DNA from: Clostridiales bacterium
GTDB lineage: Bacteria; Bacillota; Clostridia; Oscillospirales; UBA644
DNA length: 46,411 nt
Assembly: GCA_016281805.1 (NCBI GenBank)
Contig: JAEEJJ010000075.1
Location: 1-46,411 of the forward strand
Reading direction: 5' to 3'
In this document: in pieces, positions 1 through 7,046 of the stretch
How positions within the stretch are numbered: the first letter of the stretch is position 1
How the letters are laid out: every line of letters begins with the position of its first letter
The notes under the pieces: model-generated
Seen by the model: only the letters and a program-made list of their open reading frames with translations
Told to the model about the DNA's origin: nothing
The model's database searches: none
Made by a program: the position numbers and the translations under genes

Positions 1-228
1 GATCTTCATATCTTCTTCCCGAACAAATATATATTGTGTGGCAGGGACAAGACCTTTGCTGACCGTCAACGGATCCTTATTTCGTTTTGAATATTCTATC
101 CATTCTTTTGGACTTTCAAATGTTTCGAGTCCGCCTGTGCCGTCCATAGAATCTTTGAAGTCAAGAAACTCTTTTCTGTAAAGACGTATCTGATTTTCAA
201 ATCGTTCAGTCGGTTCTATAAGCTCCAC
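1..228 (-). CDS. GNAT family N-acetyltransferase, N-terminal part (cut by window edge)
   Basis: Minus-strand frame that runs off the left edge, so only the first 76 codons are visible. The protein starts VELIEPTE and continues with RKEFLD, DSMDGTGG, FESPKEW and then VPATQYIFVREED. This is the characteristic N-terminus of a clostridial GNAT acetyltransferase type, whose acetyl-CoA-binding motif would lie further left. The start is a GTG at 228-226, with GGGG about 9 bases upstream. The same frame is open back to the stop codon of the rhamnosidase gene at 274, and no ATG lies between. It follows that gene by about 45 bases on the same strand and is probably co-transcribed. Substrate unknown. 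Confidence 0.72.
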   Translation of the reverse strand, partial: MELIEPTERFENQIRLYRKEFLDFKDSMDGTGGLETFESPKEWIEYSKRNKDPLTVSKGLVPATQYIFVREEDMKI

Positions 229-273
229 AGTGTTTATTCCCCGTAAAATGTAATGAGCGAACAAATGATTATT

Positions 274-2541
274 TCATAAGCCGCATTTATAAACTTTGTC
301 TCCCGTATGAGAGATCTGCGTTCCGTCTGGAAGAACAACGTTTGCTGTTATGCCGTCAGCAGTGCAAACGTGTATATTCGCACCTCTGTTTGTGCGATCC
401 CAGCGAACAAAGATCTCGCCGGCAGGGGAGGAGTATGATGCCTGCGCATATGAAAGACCGTTGATAAATGCAGGCTTTATAGTAACGTGATCGTGTTTTA
501 TGCCGTCGGGATTATATTTCAGACCGGCAACGCATGAAATAAACCAGTTCTTGATATCGCAGAACATATGATGATTATGCGAAAACAGTCCGTCTTCCGG
601 CAGACCGAAAAATTCCGGTATTGTGGTTTCTCCGAATTCTATAAAAGCGCCGTACGACGGAAATTCCCTGCGTGTGATCATCTTCCATGCAAGGTCGCTT
701 TCACCTGCGTCGGAAAGCACGTGGAAAATAACACGCGCGCCAAGAATTCCGGTATCAAGGAAATCACCGTTATCGTGAATCATTTTTATGAGATGCTCTG
801 TAGCCTTTGCTTTTTCGTCTTCATCGAATATGCCGTAAAAAAGAGCCATAGCCTGACTTGTCTGGCAGTCTGTATCTGCAACACATAACTCTTTGTTGAT
901 CAGATTTTTGCGGACAGCTTCGCGTAATTCGGCGCCCAAATTCAACGCATAAGCCTTTTCGTTATCTTTTTTGAGAATATCAAATATAAAAGCTGCCATT
1001 TTTGCGCATGCAATGATAGTAACGCTGTCGGTAAACTTCAGTGTGGGTTTAACTTTGCCGCCTATCGGACACCAGTCGCCAAGGCCGTATGCAAGCAGCC
1101 CGTTTTCGTCTCTTTTTCCCGAGGCATATTTAAGATATTTGAAGATCGCGTCGGCATTTTCTGTAAGTATCTCTTTGTTTCCAGTATATCTGTATGTAAA
1201 ATACGGAATGAATATCAGCGCGGCGTCCCATGCGGGTCCGTTGCCCCATTGATAACCCCAACCTCCGGTCGGGATAATGCCGGGCAGCTGACCGTCTTCC
1301 TTTTGCGCCGCACGAATGTTTCTCAGCCATTCAATGTAGCTTGTTTCAACATTCATCGTCATCAGCATATGCTCCGACGAAAGCGCGGCATCACCCGTCC
1401 AGCCGTTCTTTTCTCTGTGCGGGCAGTCTGTCGGGAAATAATAGAAATTTGAGCGGTCCGAAGCATCGCACATTTCATAAAGCGTGTTGGCGGTCTCGTC
1501 GGAACAGCAGAATGTTCCTTTGACCTTTGCAGCTGAAGTGCAGACAATAAATGTAAGAAGATCTGTAGTGGCCTGAGCTTCGTCTATTCCTATCACCATA
1601 CAGTATCTGAAACCGTGATAAGTGAACGGCGGCTCGAAAATCTCTTCTCCGCCCTTGCAGATATATACATCGCGCTGAGAATATCCGTCGGGATAAAAAC
1701 TGATATTGTTATAATCCATTTCTCCGTCTGTCATCATCTCTGCGAACTGCAAAACAACGCGCTGTCCGGGTCTTCCGTTGATCTTAAGGCGTATTATACC
1801 GGCATTATTCTTGCCGAAATCATATAAGTAACCTTCTCTTCCGTCGTTTGCGTCTTCCGGATGCGACATTTTCTCAACGTCGCCTCTCGGCGTAAAATCG
1901 CGCATTTTACCGAAACGAACGGAGCTCGCTTTCAGCTCAACGCCTGTAGGCAGCACTGGATCAGCCTCGCATATGCGGAATTCGCCTTTCGGTGTAGCAC
2001 ATGTTTTTGCGTTTGCCCAGTTTGTATCGTCAAAATCAGGCATATTCCATCCGTCGATTTCATTTCGTGCATCGTATCGAACGCCTGCTCTCAGGTCGTC
2101 AAAATACAGCGGCGACGGCGCAGTCTTTACGGTCGTATCCGAAACTATCTGTGTTTTTCCGACATTCAGCAAAAATGCAAGCTTTGGCGCGGAACGGAAC
2201 GACGCTTTGTCAAAATCCCATATCACGCCGCCCGGAGCGTTCTGCATTCCGTTGCCAAGCTGAAATCCCAATACATTTTTTTCGTTCGTTTTTACATATT
2301 CCGACAGATCATAGTCATCAAAATATACTATATGATCCGTATTCGAAATATACGGCGCAATAAGACCTTTTGTTATTTCTTTTCCGTTGATCCATACGCG
2401 GTAAAAACCGAGTCCCGTAACACGCAGAGCACAGTCTGACGTATCGGGAATGAATTCTTTTCTGAAATAGGGGGACGGAACAAAGTTGTGGTATGTTGAA
2501 TATTCTTCTGTCGCGCATATAAACTGTTTAGGAAAATTCAT
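274..2541 (-). CDS. GH78 alpha-L-rhamnosidase (cytosolic)
   Basis: About 755 residues, typical for glycoside hydrolase family 78, which hydrolyses terminal alpha-L-rhamnose from glycosides and polysaccharides by an inverting mechanism. N-terminal beta-sandwich domains are followed by the (alpha/alpha)6 catalytic domain. The signature DCPHRE-KNGWTGDA sits near residues 372-385, giving the Asp, Glu, Trp and Asp that bind and protonate rhamnose in the family. A late Glu in the segment GETTIPE (about 640-646) fits the catalytic-base region. A C-terminal beta-sandwich closes the protein. No signal peptide, so it probably acts on imported oligosaccharides. Two ATGs occur at the 5' end. AGAAGG abuts the first (2550) but lies 9 bases from the second (2541), so the second is preferred. 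A consensus promoter lies just upstream. The sugar specificity within GH78 cannot be read from sequence. Confidence 0.9.
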   Translation of the reverse strand: MNFPKQFICATEEYSTYHNFVPSPYFRKEFIPDTSDCALRVTGLGFYRVWINGKEITKGLIAPYISNTDHIVYFDDYDLSEYVKTNEKNVLGFQLGNGMQNAPGGVIWDFDKASFRSAPKLAFLLNVGKTQIVSDTTVKTAPSPLYFDDLRAGVRYDARNEIDGWNMPDFDDTNWANAKTCATPKGEFRICEADPVLPTGVELKASSVRFGKMRDFTPRGDVEKMSHPEDANDGREGYLYDFGKNNAGIIRLKINGRPGQRVVLQFAEMMTDGEMDYNNISFYPDGYSQRDVYICKGGEEIFEPPFTYHGFRYCMVIGIDEAQATTDLLTFIVCTSAAKVKGTFCCSDETANTLYEMCDASDRSNFYYFPTDCPHREKNGWTGDAALSSEHMLMTMNVETSYIEWLRNIRAAQKEDGQLPGIIPTGGWGYQWGNGPAWDAALIFIPYFTYRYTGNKEILTENADAIFKYLKYASGKRDENGLLAYGLGDWCPIGGKVKPTLKFTDSVTIIACAKMAAFIFDILKKDNEKAYALNLGAELREAVRKNLINKELCVADTDCQTSQAMALFYGIFDEDEKAKATEHLIKMIHDNGDFLDTGILGARVIFHVLSDAGESDLAWKMITRREFPSYGAFIEFGETTIPEFFGLPEDGLFSHNHHMFCDIKNWFISCVAGLKYNPDGIKHDHVTIKPAFINGLSYAQASYSSPAGEIFVRWDRTNRGANIHVCTADGITANVVLPDGTQISHTGDKVYKCGL

Positions 2542-2591
2542 AATATTCATCCTTCTGAAATATAATATAAATTCGCGTGGTTTTCATCGAT

Positions 2592-2620
2592 ATTATAACT
2601 GAAATAACAAACAATGTCAA
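2592..2620 (-). promoter_or_regulatory. Sigma-A promoter of the GH78 gene
   Basis: Reading the minus strand, TTGACA (2620-2615) is separated by 17 bases from TATAAT (2597-2592), a perfect vegetative promoter. It gives a leader of roughly 45 bases before the rhamnosidase start. No further operator was recognised. Confidence 0.85.
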
Positions 2621-2748
2621 CCCGTAAAAAATAAAAATTTCTGTCTTTTCAGCATAAAAAACAGTATGTCAATATGTTTTCGCATTGCCGGACCATTTTA
2701 AAAAATTTGTTTTTCGGTGAATTATGCTTCAATTTTGCGATATGACGA

Positions 2749-2784
2749 AAATGGCGTCCCGCAAATTTCGCAGGGATGCCATTT
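2749..2784. terminator. Hairpin, probable second terminator downstream of the FtsX operon
   Basis: Inverted repeat of 12 bases (2749-2760 and 2773-2784, one mismatch/wobble) around a 12-base loop. On the minus strand it is followed by TTTTCGT. It lies between the head of the GH78 gene and the end of the FtsX operon. It therefore probably backs up the terminator at 2841-2873 and stops FtsX transcription before the GH78 promoter. The 360-base gap 2542-2901 holds only this hairpin, the next one and the GH78 promoter. Confidence 0.55.
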
Positions 2785-2840
2785 CTTTATGATTATGATT
2801 TGCTTATTTGCCGATACTTCCTGTTTTCAGTCAAACAAAA

Positions 2841-2873
2841 ACCCGTCGGAAAAACTTTATCTCCGCGACGGGT
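2841..2873 (-). terminator. Intrinsic terminator of the FtsX operon
   Basis: Perfect 8-bp stem ACCCGTCG/CGACGGGT (2841-2848 and 2866-2873). On the minus strand it is followed by TTTTGTTTGA, a short distance after the stop of the second FtsX-like gene. Confidence 0.75.
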
Positions 2874-2901
2874 CGATTTATGACAGATTTTTTTATACCG
2901 T

Positions 2902-3969
2902 CTATTTTACCTCATTGCTCAAATCCTTTTTTGCAAGAATTCGTAAAACGGGTATTATCCCGCAAATAACGGATATAAGCACAGCGATTATTATTACTAT
3001 TACAACTGTTTTTATAGGCAGCGTTGCAAAATACGCGAATTCGCTTTTTGCAAAGTCAGCGTTCGTGTTGAGCAAACGTATCGTTACAAACGAGATCGCC
3101 ACTCCTGTAAGCGCCGTAAGCGCATATTTTGATGCCACCGACGCTATTATACCCGCCGTGGGTACGCCTACCATTCTGTTTACCGCAACAACTCTTATGT
3201 TCCTTGAACTGTATCTTGCGGAAACTATGATAAGATTCAACGCAACAAGCACCGTTGCCCAGAAATACAGATGGCGTGAATAGTATTCAAACCCTCTTAT
3301 ATTGTTTTCATAATATATATTTTCAAATTCGATTTCTTCGTGATCCTTTTTGAAATTTTCAAGCTGTGACCATATAGCGTTGAAAACTTCGTCCGCGCGT
3401 CCGTAAAAATCGGAATCGATCATATATTTAGTAAATATTGTCTTGTCGTTATCGTAATATCCGCCCCAGTTAAATATAATTATCAGGTCAAGGTCGCTTG
3501 CAGTTTCAAGTCCCATTGTGCCTATAATTCTGAATTTATCCCCGTACGCCTCAACGTATTTTTCTCCGTTTTCCTCCAGAATTCCTTCAAGCACTTTGCT
3601 GCCTACAACGCATGTTTTTTCTTTTGATATTATCTCGTCGTCAGTAAAGAAATGACCGTCAAGCATATGAGGCTTCGGATAATTCCCCTTGCCGTATATG
3701 ACCCTGTGCGTCATTGTGCTCGGACCTGCCTGCACGTCGTTTACAGTGTCATACAAAACGAAATCCGATCCGAGCGATTCCGTATCTATTCTGAAGCCTG
3801 TTCTCTTTGCATTTATCATTATCTTTCTGCTGTCCGAACCGTAAAAACCGTTATAGTATCGGTTGTTTGTTCTGCTCAGATCAAGCTGATTTACAAGAAT
3901 AACTATTATAAATGTTAAAAATGAGTATATTATAACATTCAGAATATTTTCAAGACGGAATATCTTCAT
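2902..3969 (-). CDS. FtsX-like ABC transporter permease (MacB/FtsX type), second of a pair
   Basis: 355-residue membrane protein with FtsX-family topology: one N-terminal membrane segment (about residues 9-27), a large extracytoplasmic domain (about 30-230), then three membrane segments (about 233-255, 273-300 and 317-345). It ends in a Pro-containing tail, IIPVLRILAKKDL, as is usual for the family. FtsX-like permeases pair with an ATPase to drive conformational work on lipids, peptides or cell-wall hydrolases rather than classical import. It begins 4 bases after the stop of the upstream paralogue, so translation is probably coupled and the two may form a heterodimer. No ATP-binding subunit is encoded in the operon, so a partner must be elsewhere. 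Confidence 0.75.
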   Translation of the reverse strand: MKIFRLENILNVIIYSFLTFIIVILVNQLDLSRTNNRYYNGFYGSDSRKIMINAKRTGFRIDTESLGSDFVLYDTVNDVQAGPSTMTHRVIYGKGNYPKPHMLDGHFFTDDEIISKEKTCVVGSKVLEGILEENGEKYVEAYGDKFRIIGTMGLETASDLDLIIIFNWGGYYDNDKTIFTKYMIDSDFYGRADEVFNAIWSQLENFKKDHEEIEFENIYYENNIRGFEYYSRHLYFWATVLVALNLIIVSARYSSRNIRVVAVNRMVGVPTAGIIASVASKYALTALTGVAISFVTIRLLNTNADFAKSEFAYFATLPIKTVVIVIIIAVLISVICGIIPVLRILAKKDLSNEVK

Positions 3970-3973
3970 CTTT

Positions 3974-5410
3974 TCACTCCTTATCTTTAATGGATGCAGA
4001 AATATCCGTTGCCGATGCGTATATTCTTGATATAATATATGTCAGCGCAAGTATAATAATATTCATCACGGCAATTACTGTATATATTTTCCCCGTATTG
4101 AAAAAATATATCATACTGTCACCGTTCAAAAAAAGTCCCGTCGCATGAAGAATATACGGATAGTGAATAAGAACGTCCGATACTATAAGCAATATAAACA
4201 TCTGAACCGTCGTCATAAGAGCAACATTGTTTTTTGTTGCGCCCACGAGTCTGTGTATCGAATAATCTTTTTCGTTTGCTATATTAAGCATAAGTATAAG
4301 TATGCCCAAACCGAAAGCGCAAAGAATCCCCACAAGCAAAGCTACATGCAGATATGTTTCCGTTCTTTCTTTTTCAAGTGATGCCGTTATTTTGGCGTAG
4401 GAATCGCAACGTGCAATGGAATAAAAGGCATCCAGTCCCGAGTCCTTAAGAGCATTATTAATTTCTTCAACTATCCGAGCTTCATCTGTTCTGTTGATAT
4501 ACAATTTAGAAGATGGGAGAAGCATCAATTTGTTGAATGCAGCGTAAATATATGCATTATCATTGTTCTTCAGGTCAGGGAAATTGTTTGGAGATGGATC
4601 TTTAACTGCCCGTATAATGCTTGTTGAAAAGTTTAACAGACTATTTCCGTTTGAAGAAGTGGTTACATTTGATTTATCAAGAATTCCTACAACAATTCCG
4701 TTGCTAAAAGTAGGCATATCCACTATTCGCATAGTAATGTCATTTGGGTCATAATGTTTTAGTCTGTCTTTAACCGTAACAATATCCCCCAATGAAAATT
4801 GATTTCGTAAATTATATCCGACAAGAACAGGAACAACCTGTATGCCGTTTTCATCAACATAAAAATCATCTTCTTTCGGCAGTCTGCCTTTCAGCAGAGT
4901 CAAGTTTTCAATATTAAAAAAAATCATAGTAACGGCATAATCTATTGTGTTATCAGGAACATAGTGTCCATCATAAGCATCATGCTGACCTACCGAAAGA
5001 AAAGATCCTTGTTTTATGGTATAATAAAAAACGCCTTGCAACGAATTTAGATTTTCCAGGAAATCCCAAACTTTATCTGCATTTTCAAGATATTTGCGAT
5101 TAATCTCAGGATTTTTTGATAACGGATAGAATAAAAAAGTTTCTTCTTCGGGAATATATTTGCCGCTAACAATATCATATCTTTGACCAAGCCTGAGAGA
5201 TGATTCTTTATCTATCAAAAAACGGTATTGTGATAACTCTACAAATGCCTCCTGTTCCAGAACAACTTCTGTTGTAATGTCCCTTATCTGGATCTGAAGT
5301 GTAACAATCCCCAGAAAAGTCATAATCGAAACTATCATAACCACTATCGCCGCATTGAGCAGAAAATTAGTTCTGATATTTTTCAGGGCTTCCGTCAGAC
5401 AGACAAACAT
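3974..5410 (-). CDS. FtsX-like ABC transporter permease, first of a pair
   Basis: 478-residue membrane protein with the same topology as the next gene. It has an N-terminal membrane segment (about residues 18-40), a long extracytoplasmic domain of more than 300 residues and three C-terminal membrane segments, including TYLHVALLVGILCAFG and the last near IYTVIAVMNIIILAL. The start was chosen at 5410 because AAGGAGGTG lies 6 bases before it. An in-frame ATG 75 bases upstream has no such site and would add a non-conserved extension. It lies between a lipoprotein-like micro-ORF and the second FtsX-like gene in one minus-strand transcript. Substrate unknown; no ATPase is adjacent. Confidence 0.75.
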   Translation of the reverse strand: MFVCLTEALKNIRTNFLLNAAIVVMIVSIMTFLGIVTLQIQIRDITTEVVLEQEAFVELSQYRFLIDKESSLRLGQRYDIVSGKYIPEEETFLFYPLSKNPEINRKYLENADKVWDFLENLNSLQGVFYYTIKQGSFLSVGQHDAYDGHYVPDNTIDYAVTMIFFNIENLTLLKGRLPKEDDFYVDENGIQVVPVLVGYNLRNQFSLGDIVTVKDRLKHYDPNDITMRIVDMPTFSNGIVVGILDKSNVTTSSNGNSLLNFSTSIIRAVKDPSPNNFPDLKNNDNAYIYAAFNKLMLLPSSKLYINRTDEARIVEEINNALKDSGLDAFYSIARCDSYAKITASLEKERTETYLHVALLVGILCAFGLGILILMLNIANEKDYSIHRLVGATKNNVALMTTVQMFILLIVSDVLIHYPYILHATGLFLNGDSMIYFFNTGKIYTVIAVMNIIILALTYIISRIYASATDISASIKDKE

Positions 5411-5481
5411 TTTCGGCACCTCCTTAAACATTATTAAGCAAACAGAAGTTAATATATAACTGTAATAAATCAAAAAAAAAG

Positions 5482-5568
5482 TCAATCATTATTTTGCGTG
5501 AAACTGCCGCAAGAGGTAAACATTGTGAGGACTGCAAAAAGAAATATTATCGTGATAAATTTTTTCAT
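5482..5568 (-). CDS. 28-residue lipoprotein-signal-like peptide (micro-ORF)
   Basis: The frame starts at ATG 5568-5566, with AGGAG 9 bases upstream, and stops at TGA 5484-5482. It encodes a basic start (MKK), a hydrophobic stretch (FITIIFLFAVL), the lipobox-like MFTSC with Cys20, and only eight further residues (GSFTQNND). It is therefore a complete lipoprotein signal peptide with almost no mature protein. It is the first frame after the promoter at 5627-5655 and precedes the FtsX pair by about 70 bases. Possible explanations are a secreted lipopeptide or peptide signal, as in enterococcal pheromones cut from lipoprotein signal peptides, a translated leader, or the stump of a decayed lipoprotein gene. 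The sequence favours real translation but does not settle the function. Confidence 0.5.
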   Translation of the reverse strand: MKKFITIIFLFAVLTMFTSCGSFTQNND

Positions 5569-5626
5569 TCTGTTCAGCTCCTATACCAATAAACTTAAGG
5601 CCCGTTTTTATCTCTCATTTGATAAT

Positions 5627-5655
5627 AATATACTATAATTTTTTAATTTTTGCAA
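5627..5655 (-). promoter_or_regulatory. Promoter of the micro-ORF/FtsX operon
   Basis: On the minus strand, TTGCAA (5655-5650), 17 bases, then TATATT (5632-5627). It places transcription start about 50 bases before the micro-ORF. The surrounding region 5569-5951 holds only this promoter, a possible gene remnant, a terminator and the promoter of the next plus-strand gene. Confidence 0.6.
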
Positions 5656-5701
5656 ATAATATGTAACAGCAATATGAACTATTGTTTTGTATCCTCTATA
5701 G

Positions 5702-5782
5702 TATAACGCTGCAGGCACTCTTGACGAAGAAGCCGTCAAAAACACGTTGAAAAATACCGTTAACTTGCTTCGAAAAGAATAA
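5702..5782 (+). pseudogene. Possible 3' remnant of a lost gene
   Basis: A short open stretch right after an in-frame TAG reads like a protein C-terminus: YNAAGTLDEEAV, then KNTLKNTVNLLRKE, then TAA. It has no start codon or ribosome-binding site. A T-tailed hairpin follows about 14 bases later, as would be expected after a real gene. The family is not recognised. It could be coincidence. Confidence 0.25.
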
Positions 5783-5796
5783 TAATAATCAAAAAA

Positions 5797-5832
5797 CCGG
5801 CAGGGTATTTTCGCCCGAGCCGGATTTTCGTT
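5797..5832 (+). terminator. Intrinsic terminator (probably bidirectional)
   Basis: Stem CCGGC/GCCGG (5797-5801 and 5819-5823) with an internal GGG/CCC pairing. It is followed on the plus strand by ATTTTCGTTTTTT and preceded by AAAAAA, so it could work in both directions. It insulates the FtsX operon promoter from the dehydrogenase promoter. Confidence 0.6.
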
Positions 5833-5862
5833 TTTTCCGGGATAGAAATTGAAATGAACAGC

Positions 5863-5891
5863 TTGACAATTCAGATCCCGTGCGTTATAAT
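5863..5891 (+). promoter_or_regulatory. Sigma-A promoter of the D-2-hydroxyacid dehydrogenase
   Basis: TTGACA (5863-5868), 17 bases, TATAAT (5886-5891): a perfect vegetative promoter about 60 bases before the start codon. Confidence 0.85.
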
Positions 5892-5951
5892 ATATAACAA
5901 TATAAAGCATATTATTAGTATGTAATACTGAAACAAGATGGGGCGAATGCT

Positions 5952-6989
5952 ATGATCAATGTGGCTTTTTTTGACGCAAAAGAGTATGATAAAGCATCTT
6001 TCGAAAAATATCAGGATCAGCACGGATTACAATTCCGTTTTTTTGAAACGAGATTAAGTGAAGATACAGTATCTCTGGCAAAAGGCAGCGATGTCGTGTG
6101 CGTATTTGTGAATGATTCCGTAAACGCAAATGTCATCAGCACACTTTATGAATACGGCGTCAAAATGGTGGCGCTCCGTTCCGCAGGATATAACAATGTC
6201 GATATCCGTGCGGCGTTCGGCAAAGTTCACGTCGTTCATGTTCCGGCTTATTCACCTTATGCCGTCGCTGAACATGCTATCGCTTTACTGCTTACTTCCG
6301 TTCGCCGTATACATAAAGCCTATAACCGCACAAGAGAGTTTAATTTTTCATTAAGCGGACTGACGGGGTTTGATATTCACGGAAAAACCGTCGGAGTGAT
6401 CGGTACGGGCAAGATAGGAAAGATCTTTATCAACATCTGCCGGGGTTTCGGTATGAATGTTATAGCCTATGACGCTTTTCCGGCACAAAACAGCGATATA
6501 GAATATGTATCTCTCAACGAACTCTTCAAAAAAAGCGATATTATCTCTCTGCACTGTCCTTTGACGGACGAAACGCGTCATATGATCGATGAAAACGCCA
6601 TCCGACAAATGAAAAAGGGCGTAGTGATCATCAATACATCAAGAGGCGCGCTTATAGACTCCGAAGCTCTTCTCAACGGTATCAAAGAGCGTAAAATCGG
6701 GGCAGCCTGTCTTGATGTTTATGAGGAAGAGGCGGATATTTTCTTTGAAGACAGATCAGGTCATATTATGAACGACGATCTTCTGTCACGCCTTATCTCG
6801 ATGCCCAATGTGATCGTTACATCACACCAGGCATTTCTTACAAAAGAAGCTCTGGACAATATTGCCGAAACTACGGTAAATAATATTCTGTCTTATTTTT
6901 CCGGCAACGGTATATGTGATAACGAACTCTGTTATCGCTGCGGCAATATAGAAAAGTGTAAAAAAGAGCGAAAAGAAAAGTGCTTCTGA
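5952..6989 (+). CDS. D-isomer-specific 2-hydroxyacid dehydrogenase (D-lactate dehydrogenase-like)
   Basis: 345 residues. Family enzymes reduce 2-oxo acids such as pyruvate to D-hydroxy acids with NADH, here probably regenerating NAD+ during fermentation. The Rossmann motif GVIGTGKIGK lies at 148-157. The catalytic triad is Arg231 (in NTSRGALID), Glu260 (in DVYEEEA) and His292 (in TSHQAF). This spacing matches Lactobacillus D-lactate dehydrogenases. The unusual part is the last 25 residues, which add five cysteines (322, 327, 330, 336, 344; pattern C-x4-C-x2-C-x5-C-x7-C) plus many Lys and Arg. Such a tail is not needed for catalysis and could bind metal or sense redox state. GGGGCGA lies before the ATG. 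Confidence 0.88.
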   Translation: MINVAFFDAKEYDKASFEKYQDQHGLQFRFFETRLSEDTVSLAKGSDVVCVFVNDSVNANVISTLYEYGVKMVALRSAGYNNVDIRAAFGKVHVVHVPAYSPYAVAEHAIALLLTSVRRIHKAYNRTREFNFSLSGLTGFDIHGKTVGVIGTGKIGKIFINICRGFGMNVIAYDAFPAQNSDIEYVSLNELFKKSDIISLHCPLTDETRHMIDENAIRQMKKGVVIINTSRGALIDSEALLNGIKERKIGAACLDVYEEEADIFFEDRSGHIMNDDLLSRLISMPNVIVTSHQAFLTKEALDNIAETTVNNILSYFSGNGICDNELCYRCGNIEKCKKERKEKCF

Positions 6990-7017
6990 TAATTATTTGA
7001 AAAAATATTAAAAAACA

Positions 7018-7034
7018 TCTGTGCAATGCACAGA
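7018..7034 (+). other. Perfect hairpin directly before the M16C ribosome-binding site
   Basis: TCTGTGC-AAT-GCACAGA is a 7-bp perfect stem with a 3-base loop, ending within the AGAAGGGAG ribosome-binding site of the next gene. No T-tract follows, so it is not an ordinary terminator. It could tune translation or stabilise the downstream part of a dehydrogenase-peptidase transcript. Confidence 0.4.
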
Positions 7035-7046
7035 AGGGAGACCAAT

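Noticed and set aside
1861..2439. Plus-strand open frame of 192 codons opposite the rhamnosidase
   Set aside because: It is antisense to a clear GH78 gene, with Cys/Arg/Phe-rich composition typical of shadow frames.
2717..3283. Plus-strand open frame of 188 codons
   Set aside because: It lies opposite the end of the FtsX-like gene and crosses two terminator hairpins. It has no ribosome-binding site and no recognisable domain, so it is a shadow frame.
5608..5910. Minus-strand open frame of 100 codons
   Set aside because: It runs across a terminator, two promoters and an AT-rich spacer and has no family resemblance or ribosome-binding site.
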